Shown one piece after another: positions 33,022 through 42,700 of a stretch of DNA of 60,000 nucleotides. The notes beneath the pieces were generated by a model. It saw only the letters and a list, made by a program, of their open reading frames with translations. It had not been told where the DNA came from and did no database searches. Source of the DNA: Cristatella mucedo (lineage: Eukaryota; Bryozoa; Phylactolaemata; Cristatellidae); assembly GCA_009760855.2 (NCBI GenBank), contig WPIO01000020.1, positions 6,238,001-6,298,000 on the forward strand, written 5' to 3'. The translations under genes and the position numbers were made by a program. Position 1 is the stretch's first letter. Every line of letters starts with the position of its first letter.

Positions 33022-33800
33022 TACGATAGAGTGAAACCGCGATAGTGGAATCGTGAAGTGGCAATGGACCAGTGTATGTGAAAGACTCCTATCTGAGCTT
33101 AATGTTAATGCAAAAAAATTTAAAAAACCTTCTATCCCAGTAAATAAAAAAATTAAATCTCTACCATAGTACTTGGCAATCAATAACACTGCCAAATGAT
33201 GCCGGGCAAGTTTTAAAATTTCAGAGTTCGTTTTTTATGAAGTTTGATTGGCATTGTGAAACCACACAAGGAGAGTAGTGCAGCTAGTTGGCCAACCATC
33301 AACAAAAAAACTGTGGCGTGATAGAAGAAAGGTTTTATCTGGAGAAAAACACTTTTGCATTGAGTTGAAAATGGCCTTGAATGAAGATGTACGCATCTAC
33401 TTTTTGGAGTCCTCCAAGGCAGTATAAAACTTGTTACCAACATTTTACTCTGAATCTGCTCACTTTCCTTGGATAAGCGGCCAGATAAAAGACTAATCGC
33501 AATGCTGAGTGAAGAATGATTAGCATCTAAAATAATACCACCCCGGGTACACTCACGCATTTATTGTCGTGTTGGCATTGCTGACTACCAATGGTCTGGA
33601 TAATGTCCTGAGGTAATTGACCCTGAAAACGACGATGGTTGCTGGGCTGACCGTGCCGTGAAAGAAAACTCGGAGGTGGAAGACGAAAAAAGTATTAGCA
33701 GCCATGAGGACCGAATTGAACATCCAAAGAGTAGTGGGCGGAAACTTAAACTACTTGCAATGAAAGTGGGCACTCTAAAAATGTTTTTCGTTTGACCCCC
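33022..33800 (+). other. Possible decayed pogo-like transposon
   Basis: Begins with GTGAAACCGCGATAGTGGAA, which resembles terminal sequence of pogo/Tigger elements. Plus-strand translation has protein-like patches broken by stops, including an acidic stretch near 33600-33720 (VIDPENDDG, EVEDEKSISSHEDRIEHPKS) like C-termini of such transposases. The family assignment is a guess. Confidence 0.25.
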
Positions 33801-33849
33801 CTTCCCTAAGTTGGATCTATAACATTGTAAACGCAGGCAGTAGGCAGTA

Positions 33850-34355
33850 GCCTACTTTTGAGCAAAGGATACAGAGCAAAGTTCTTACGCTGACCCACAA
33901 GGCCCGCCACGGCTTGGCTCTTTCATACCTAGCTGAACTGCTGAATCAGTTTCAGCCTGTTCGCGCCCTCAGGTCCTGTGTGGACAATAAATTAGCTGTC
34001 CCATTCCTCCGCTTAAAGACAGTTGGCGACAGAAGCTTTAGCTCTGCAGGTCCTAGACTGTGGAACTCGCTTCGACACTTCTTACGCAACGACATCTACT
34101 CTCCAACTGCCGATTATCGCAGATCCTTTTCAGCGGTCCTGAGCTGCTACTTCTATGCTACTCACTACCTCAACTGCTCTCCTAACTCTGCTATGCTTCC
34201 CACTTTCTCTTTGTTGCGTGAGACGAAGTCTGTTGGCTACCGAGTGCGTACCGAAAGCCGCTTAGGCTGTGAGTGTGCTATACAAAACTCTCCTGCGTAA
34301 CACCCACATGGTCTTTATGACTTTGTGGAGTTACTGACGGAGATACATTACATAG
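33850..34355 (+). mobile_element. LINE family B, 3' end
   Basis: Plus-strand family B C-terminal coding (LAELLNQFQPVRALRSCVDN, RSFSSAGPRLWNSLRHFLRN) and short 3' UTR ending GGAGATACATTACAT. The frame is open for the whole 128-codon stretch after the first Met. Confidence 0.9.
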
Positions 34356-34462
34356 CCGCCAGTGCAGCCGAAGCAGGCTGGGCTTTGACGCATATGCAAA
34401 AAGAGATTTAGCACTTGGTAGATCTGAGGGTGGGGGCTCAAACCAGTAGCCAGTCAGCGAAT

Positions 34463-34625
34463 AAATAAATAAATAAAATAAATCTAAGCTGATTTAACAG
34501 CCTCTTTTCGTATAGCGACTAGAGAGCCTTTACGGCTTTCACCACCGCTTGCAGTGGCGATACAGAATCGCCCACCGCAGGAATCGAACCCAACCGCCTT
34601 ACCTAGTGTGCCATCACGGCTCACC
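34463..34625 (-). mobile_element. tRNA-derived SINE, family S1
   Basis: Reverse strand: GTGAGCCGTGATGGCACACT, B box region GGGTTCGATTCCTGCGGTGG, body with CTGTTAAATCAGC, and TTTATTTATTTATTC tail. A short piece between the A and B boxes is missing compared with the other copies. Confidence 0.8.
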
Positions 34626-35049
34626 AATAAATAGTCCGTACACCATATAAAATATAGAATAAAAGCTCGTACACCACTAGTTACCGTAAGGGCCCTACCA
34701 CCAGAGTTAAATCAATGAGATGGGTACTTGAGTGGCGTCCTGAATGGCAGTTCAGCTGGAAATCTTTTGAAACTGACAACGTTGCATCCTGCTAGCAGTT
34801 TCGAGCTAATCATGTCAGAATATACGCTTGCTCTCGTCGCTCCAATAAGCGTTCTTAGCAGAAATGTTCCTTGACGGCTTAGGAAATCCATTTAACCTCT
34901 TTTACGGCTATCTATTCTGACCAGAAAGGTCTGAATGGATAGCGGAAAACCGAACTAGACGACAGCGGGCCTAATATGTCTATGAGTGCATTTACGAGAG
35001 CTGTCTCTTGATTTTGCGTTGTCTGGTTATCGGTTTTTCTCTGCTACAG
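34626..35049. other. Unannotated stretch
   Basis: No feature recognised. Confidence 0.4.
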
Positions 35050-35234
35050 AGTACTCTCACTTAAGTCAGACGGCGCAGTCGGTTGCACGGAGCAGGGCCC
35101 AGAGCTCGGTACCCCATGCTGCAGCTGCTGGCCCGGACGAGGTGCCCATCCTGCCCATCCCAACCGCTGTATCGCAGTCGGATCGGATCGAAAGTCAGAT
35201 CGCAGCCGGCAATCGGCAAGTGCTGACCGAATGA
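35050..35234 (+). CDS. Candidate terminal exon, unidentified gene
   Basis: Preceded by a strong acceptor (TTTTTCTCTGCTACAG) and open for 61 codons to TGA. It is GC-rich compared with its AT-rich flanks, which suggests selection on coding. The product is Ala/Ser/Gln-rich and hydrophilic (HLSQTAQSVARSRAQSS, VPILPIPTAVSQSDRIE), with no domain. The rest of the gene was not located. It could also be a piece of inserted DNA. Confidence 0.35.
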
Positions 35235-36189
35235 CTCGCAAAGGGCTTATGCTTGGTATCTGTTTGTCTTTTGGGTGTTTTTTCTGCGGTCTTGACGAAC
35301 TCGGCCGCTCGAAAGATTAACGTGTAATCACGTCTCCACAGCGTTCAGGAGGCATGCTCCAACACCACAAGCATCGCTGAGACTTTTACAATGGTGTACA
35401 GTCGATGCAGCAGGCAAACAACATCAAGTTAACTATTCACATGGGCCGGCAGACATCGCAAGCTACGAGGGGCACAAATACTACCGGAAAGATACAAGCG
35501 AGCCGAGCAAAATGCATTCACTTGGTACGCTTAAATCTAATCTCTGCACTTGAATGTCTTCCTGTTTATAACTTTATCCATCTTTTTCTCCACAATTTAG
35601 CTATTAGTTCTTATTTCTTATTGGCTTAGTAAAGTCTAAATCTGCGACTGGCTTTAAAATGGTCTCACCTTCTTCCGTCTCCATGTATCATTCCTCTTAA
35701 TTTCTTTTTCTCTGCCGTTATTCCCTTTGCTATCCTATCGCTTTATCCCTACTATCCGTATATCCTCTCCTTGTTTTTAATTAATTTTATAACCCTAGGC
35801 TGATATATATTCATCTCAATCGGTTGCACCCTCAAAACCACCAAAATTAAACAGGTTTTTTTGCTGGAGGGAGTGCAAAAGGCTTGAGCGGCTATTTTGG
35901 TGAGCATGCCATAGCAAGCTGGCCTAAACCCAAGCAACCAAGCGGAAGTAAGAAACAAAACTTAGTCAGGAGGGCAGTCGACCGAGTAATCGGCATAAAA
36001 GTATCGCCGAGGGACAGCTGGAAAAGGCCTTGTGAGAATGAGCTTCAGGAGTTAAGATGTGGCTAATAAATAGCTAGAGTGTGTGCCATAGTCCAGTAAC
36101 ATACAGCAAACACAGCTGCTAATCACAACCATTAAATGTACTGGTACTCCTTATTTCTAGCAATGGGAGAAAGCGAGGACATTGGCGGA
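35235..36189. other. Unannotated stretch
   Basis: Mostly AT/CT-rich sequence. No supported gene. Confidence 0.4.
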
Positions 36190-36402
36190 TTGAAACTGGT
36201 TTATTAAAAATTAATAACAATAATATTTAATCATATTAGCTGATGAAAAGCCTTTTTGTACAGCGGCGAAAGTGCCTTAAAGTGTATCTCCATCGCTTTC
36301 AGCGGCAATAAAGAATCGCCTATCAGCATTCAAACCCACGACCTCGGAACCAAGTTCGTGAAAACACAACCACCTTAGCCAGTGTGCCATCACAGCTCAC
36401 CA
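36190..36402 (-). mobile_element. tRNA-derived SINE, family S1
   Basis: Reverse strand: GGTGAGCTGTGATGGCACAC, GAGGTCGTGGGTTTGAATGC (B box), GGCGATTCTTTATTGCCGCT body, and a GCTAATATGATTAAATATTA end. The longest S1 copy here. Confidence 0.82.
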
Positions 36403-38454
36403 AAGTTAAGTACAAAGTACAGTAAAAGCAAAGTACAGTTAAAATTATCTAGGTCATGGTGGACCCTGTGTATCAATTCAAGTACTTTATTCAAATACCA
36501 TCAACAACGAGTTTTGATTCCAACTCCTTCACGAAATTTTAAGCATGACTGAATATCTTGGATTAAAAAACTACTCCTGACGTCATATTTACCGTCAACT
36601 ACAGAAGCGTCATGGCTATCTGTTGTATCACTGCCCGTACCAAGTTTCTGCAGGTAAATCTAGAGAGAACCGGAAAGCTAGTGCGATCTTTAGCAGATTA
36701 CTGTGGTAAGTAGTCGCTATTCCTGGATAAGAGATGAACGTGATAGCTAGCTGCAGAGGCGGCCTTTCGTATAAATAACGTAAAAGTCCAGCACTTTAAA
36801 AAAGAGAACCTTTAACCTAAATTATGAGCACGTATCTATAGGGCAAGACTAGTACCGTTGTCGGGTATTTTATAAAAGTAGACTTAGTGAAGTGTACCGT
36901 GCCATTGGTCAGAATTGCACAGAAGATTGCCACAAGGAACATAAACAGAAGATTGCCACAAAGAGCATAACTTTAACGATGTTGAATCTTTTAAATGCAT
37001 GCAGGTTTCCTTCTACTGCAAACGAGATCAGATGAGTCAGCCGTGTCGGACAGATCAGATTGTTTCCAAAGTGTTGACCAGATCACCCGACTGCTATTCA
37101 CTATTTTTTTAAACCGCACTTAGTCAAGGATAGTTTGGTGGGAATAGAAGATGCATTTGCCAGTGCTTCAATTCGTCTGCTTTGTTTCGGAGCTTTGCTG
37201 CTGTCAATAGCATATTTGCTCTGCTACTTCCTTGCATTTTTCCATCAGTCCATTAGCCGTTTCGTGTGAATTAGGTCCGGACATATTTCGCTAGTTGTCC
37301 CGATAATTGGTCGTAGGCAGGCATATTACTATTAAGAATACCGAGCTACCGGCTTAGGGGAAAACCTCTTTTTTGCGCCCATTAGCTAAATTTACATGTA
37401 TCTTTAAATTACTCAATATTCCAGAAAACAGTCAAAGTATTTTGCCTCTTGTGGCATTGCTGGAATACATAGTATTGGTTAAATTAAGTTTGTCCATTCT
37501 AGGACAGTCTTGCTATTATTATGCTATGCTTCATGTTTTAAAATACCATTATGGTTCATCAATTATCAGAAGAGGCCAATTAGTTTTCGTTCACTTTCGA
37601 CTGTTCGACCGTGAAAGGCGCTAAATCCAAACGAGTTATGTTAGGAGAGGAATTTCGAATTCGAACCATTAAAGCTTCCGGTGCTTTCTCGTAGGTGCAG
37701 AGGGTTGCACTTAGCAACACATCAACATGAAGCCGAAAGTCTGCCAGTCTGGTTAAAAAATATGTGGTGAGTGCATGGACTTTGCTGGCGTCTGAATAAC
37801 ATCTACCACAAATTTTTTTCGTCCGCAACCAAAGGAAAAATACGCTAATGGAAGATGGAAAGATTCTGCAACTTTGAGGCTCTATATTCTATTTCTAAAA
37901 GACAAGTAACATTTAAATATCATTTCATTGGAAAGAGTCGGATTGTCGATTCTGTGGAGACAGTATGTATTCAAAGTCCATCTAGATAGTGGCAGATAGT
38001 ATTTACTGTCCATTTGGCAGTTGACATAAGTATCAAGTGACCATTCAGGTTATGGGCTATGGCATTATGTGGACGAGCAGCGTGCATTATGAATTCGTCA
38101 ATTTGGTAAGTATATGATAAGCAAGAGCAGAGCATTATGCAGGACGGAAACGGGTGAAATGTGTCGTCTAATTATAGCCACGGTATGACAGTGAGTTTCC
38201 CACTTTGCTCCTATACACACTGAGCAGAAGTAAAAAAAAAACTGTACTACTTTTCCAAACAAGAGCTCTTTATTGTCGAATTGGCAGACATATTTATCAC
38301 GGTTTTCGCTGACGGAGATGCTTCATTAAACTTTCAATGTCGGACAGAAAGATGCAATCGGTATTTGCTATTTGCAGGTAGAGAAGTAAATTTAATTAGC
38401 TCACATCTGTAGTTTTTGTATAACGCGCAATTTTGCATTATAATTTCTATAGAT
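36403..38454. other. Gene-free AT-rich stretch
   Basis: No coding or known repeat seen. A 26-bp direct duplication (CAGAAGATTGCCACAA repeated) sits at about 36918-36970. Confidence 0.4.
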
Positions 38455-38782
38455 CTGGTTAGCATCGTTTATGAGTTCTATCTTACACATACCTCGTACA
38501 AACCTCAAATTCTTTCAAGACCACGCCTTTATTTCGAATGATTCAAAAGCCTGGAACTCACTCCCGACTTTCATCAAAGCATCACCTGACTTGACCACAT
38601 TTAAAAAGAAACTACAAACGCATCTATTTATCACAGTACTTAGTGCCCAACCATTATATTCTTGTCTTAAATTGAGCATGCTACCATTAACCAGTCGACC
38701 GTGCTTCCTTTGCAGCAAATGCAAAGTGCCTAAAAAAGATTGACTTCTCTTAGGGCGTTGTATCAAATGCATTGTTATTAAT
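38455..38782 (+). mobile_element. LINE family A, 3' end
   Basis: Plus-strand C-terminal coding (IPRTNLKFFQDHAF, AWNSLPTFIKASPDLTTFKK) and tail (GCAAAGTGCCTAAAAAAGAT). Confidence 0.85.
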
Positions 38783-39326
38783 GATTCATAGTAATCACGT
38801 GAATTGACAGCCAAAATGTCTACTTCTGAGAAAAAAGTTTATTATAACAATAAATACAGAACACTTATTAAAGTTGTACTGCATTACATCGTGCCATAAA
38901 AATTCAAGGTGAAACAATGCACCGTTTCCTTCAATTTCTTTGTTTTATTTTTCTGACAAGGAATTCGTTTTCTTATTTAATGTATTTGTTTTCTTCTTTT
39001 CTTTTCTTTACTTTCTTCTTTTCATCGGAAATTCGTTTGACATACTTAAAATATGTTGACTCTTTATACATATTTTAAGGTTTTCCTTCTTTTAACTCTG
39101 AACTATTTTGTCTTTTTTCTTTATCTTTTTTTCTTCTGCAATCGGTTTACATACGCAACCGAAGCTCCGGGAAAAGTTGGTAAATCTAGTCGTTATCACT
39201 GTCATCGGGCTGCATTGCGACCTCCAATGACTCAGTGTCATGGTTATCTTCTTGCTGGACGTGATCTCGGGCACAGATAAAGAGCTGATCCGAATACTCT
39301 ATGAGCTGCCATTGATGGTGAAGCTC
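38783..39326. other. AT-rich 3' flank of BIR gene
   Basis: T-rich stretch (38930-39140). On the minus strand it would be 3' UTR or beyond for the BIR gene. A minus-strand AATAAA occurs near 38836. Confidence 0.35.
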
Positions 39327-39345
39327 CTACGGTTGATCCCTAATC

Positions 39346-39585
39346 AGTCCATCTTCTACCTGCACTGGCGAGCAAGCGTCCTCTGCCTGCTCGCCGTCTT
39401 CGACCTGCACAGGTGAGTGAATATTCTCTGCAGGCAGTCCATCTTCTACCTGCACCGGTGAGTGTATATTCTCTGCAGGCAGTCCATCTTCTACCTACAC
39501 CGGTGAGTGAATATTCTCTGCAGGCAGTCCATCTTCTACCTGCACCGGTGAGTAAGCATCCTCTGCCTGCACTGGCGAATTAGAG
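39346..39585 (-). repeat. 45-bp coding minisatellite (15-aa repeat)
   Basis: About five units of period 45 bp (cores at 39430, 39475 and 39520 exactly 45 apart), reading SPVQVEDGLPAENIH on the minus strand, with diverged end units (SPVQVEDGEQAEDAC, SPVQAEDAY). Period and frame agree, so every unit keeps the reading frame. Confidence 0.9.
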
Positions 39586-39751
39586 CCTATAAGCGATTCG
39601 CTTGTGTTCGGGCAGAAGGTGAATATGGTCTTGTCTGTCTGGTTATTAATTGCCATTGTCATCCTAGACCTTATCCGAGTTGCGTTAGTGGTAATGTCAA
39701 GGTTTGGGTCAGCCCCAAGATCTTCGTACCAGGGATCACAAAGCATACAAC
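39495..39751 (-). CDS. BIR gene proposed last exon
   Basis: Acceptor GCGTTGTAG|GT; two leading bases complete Gly125. Reads CMLCDPWYEDLGADPNLDIT and then the start of the 15-aa repeat. It stops at TAG where the other repeat units have CAG. Without that stop the frame would go on 56 codons to TAG at 39327-39329. Assignment to the BIR gene is inferred from phase only. Confidence 0.5.
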
Positions 39752-42700
39752 CTACAACGCATAAAGAGTGAGATCCTAGAAAAAAAGAATGACTACAAAA
39801 ATATTTGCAATGATTCCAAGTTAACTCAAAGTATATGCACGACGAGGCTCGGTTACTCGTCATGCACAGGTTGAATGCTAGTTGCACTGCTAGCTAGTGA
39901 CATGTTTGGCATATACATGTTGACAAGTGTGACCGAACAAGAGCATAAATAAGAATAAATAAATAATTCATTTATATAGCGCCCCAAGAGAAGTTAAACT
40001 CTATTCAGGCACTTCACATATGCCTCGGGCTCAAGCCCACGACCTCAGCCATACCTCAGTCGGGGCGAGCACCTTAACCGCTGGACCAAACCAGCTCGTA
40101 TTTCAGTCTTCTGCATAATATATCGATGACACTGCATACATCAACTAGTGTGGTGTACCATCTTTTAAGCAAGTGTGTCTACAGATAAGTATCACACAAG
40201 CCAAACAGAATCGTGAATAAATCCCTAGAAAATAGTAGCCAGCAATTCTCAAGCTGAAAAAAGCTGCCCACTTAATGTAGCAGCAACCAATAACTATTAA
40301 AGTTAGAAGAACTAATGAGGAAATATTCATGCAAAATAAAATAATTAATTCACAAATAATAATCGTAGCATCAGTAGATAAGCATGGTACTGTCTAGTGT
40401 AAGGACTCTGCTGCAGTGCTAAAAGAGCTGCCGGTAGAGCAAGAGCTGACAGTCAGCAAGGGCATGCATAGTTGCAACTGGAAAGGTCACACAGAACACG
40501 ACCAACGATCTCTATGCTAAGTAAACTCAAGTAAGTGTGAAGAACAGTATTGGCGACTACTGTCAGAACCACTTAGTCGGTAGCTGTTCGGTGCACAGAT
40601 TTCTACTCCACTAACACCTGGGGCATGCAAAACAGTAAAAGTTGGCATGTATCGTTATACCACGAGCCGCTTAGATCATGTGTGTGACAGCTTCCCCTAA
40701 AAGTCGGCTCTTGTCTAATAATTATGATTCGTTTGTCATTAAATCAAGCAAGCTGCTTATTACAGATAATAATAATAATAATAATAATAATACATTTGTA
40801 TAGTGCCCTCAAAGAACTTAATTTTTTTCTAGGTCCTTTAAATTTAGATCGTCTTGCATTGACGTGGCAATATCTCTATACTTATCTATCTATTAAGCAA
40901 CACCATATAGGTGCCCTGTTCTCAAGTGACATTATACTACTTGACCACGTCAGCTCCACAGTCAAGTATGCTTACTTTCAGCTACACAAAATTGCCAAAA
41001 TTAGGGCTTGCTTACATAGGGATACTACGTCCAAATTTGCTTGCATTAGTGATATCCCGTCTCGACTTCTGTCACTCACTGCTTACTGGCCTACTGGCCT
41101 GTGCACTCTGGCACTTACAGCTGGTGAAAAAGTCTGCAGCTAGGCTTGCACATCGTTAGCGTCGCAGTTGCCACAGCATCCCTTTCTTGCCGACCTGTAC
41201 TGGCTCCCAGTCAAGTAGTGCATCGACTTCAAGCTTGTCAGAATCACATTAAGGGCCCTTCATTTTCTGACTCCAGCCTATGTATCGGAGCAACACCCAC
41301 ACCAAGCCACCCATCATAGGATATGCTGCTTTAACTCAAATCGTTAAGCTATAACTCGTACGAAGCTCAAATCCTTTTGAGACCATGCCTTTAGCTCGTA
41401 TGTGCAAGTCCTTCAAATCGGCAATCCTTATACCCATACTTAAAAAGTCGGATTAGATACAGAGGTCCTTGCAAACTACCGCTCAGTTTCCCTTCTTCCT
41501 TTCTCGTCTGAGATTTTTGAAAAAAATTGTTGCTAAGCAGCTGGTTGAACCTATTGAAAAGAATGAAATGTCAGAAACATTTCAATCAGGGTTCAAAAGG
41601 CAGCACTCCACTGAAACTGCTCTCTTCCGTGTTAACGATGACATTATTCTGCGCGGCAACGACGACAGAAATTTCGCTGCCTGTCATCTGTCTGCTGACT
41701 TCGACACCAATGATCACGATGTTCTGCATAAACAATTGAGAACAACGATCGGTCTGGCAGACGAAGCACTGGCATGGTTTAAATCTTACTTGTCTGATCA
41801 TGTTCAATCCGTATCGTGTGGGAGTCACGTCTCACAGACGAGAAGGGTCACCTGTGGAGTCCCTCAAGGGTCTGTACTCGGTCCCTTGCTGTTCTCTATT
41901 TATACACAGCCTCTGGGAAAAGTGATTAAGGCCCATGGAATAGGAAATCACTTTCATGCTGACGATACTCAGTTGTATTTGCCATTTAAACCATCAAAAT
42001 CTGCTGCAGCAACTAAGAAACTGAATGCTTGCCTTGCCGACATTCGATCCTAGATGTCGGTAAACTTCCTGAAACTAAATGACGATAAAACCGAACTGCT
42101 GCTCATAGGACACCCTAAACGTGTGGCTGGATTAAAAGGCTTTGCTATTCTAATAGGTGATGCTATTGTGCGACCCTCACCACGTGCTCAAAATTTCGGT
42201 GTCGTTTTCGATAGCTGCCTCAATTTTAAAAGCTTCATTCAGAAGACTGCTTCTACAGCTAGCCATAATGCCTGATCCCCATCCAAGATTAAGAGCTGTC
42301 TTCCACAGTGGCTTGTAAGAACTTTAACTAGCTCTTTACTGCTGTCTCGGCTTGATTTTTGTAATTCTCTTTTGGCTGGTCTTCCAACGAAAGCAACTAA
42401 GCCACAGCAGCTGACTTTGACTGTGGCCGTAAGGCTAGTCTTCAAGTCTCAGAGGTTTGAGCACGTGTCCCCTGTGCTAAAAGAGCAAGGATGGATGCCG
42501 GTTGAGCAACGGATACAGAGCGAAGTTCTTACGCTGACCCACAAGGCCCGCCACGGCTTGGCTCCTTCGTACCTAGCTGAACTGCTGCATCAGTTTCAGC
42601 CTGTTCGTTCCCTGAGGTCCTGTGTGGACAATAAATTAGCTGTCCCATTCCTCCGCTTAAAGACAGTTGGCGACAGAAGCTTTAGCTCTGCAGGTCCTAG

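Noticed and set aside
28795-33060. A single pogo-like transposon split by the LINE stack
   Set aside because: Both ends have CCGCGATA-type motifs, but they are short and no terminal inverted repeat or transposase could be aligned with confidence.
39346-39585. CRISPR-like array
   Set aside because: The units are continuous 45-bp repeats without unique spacers, coding in frame, in an animal genome.
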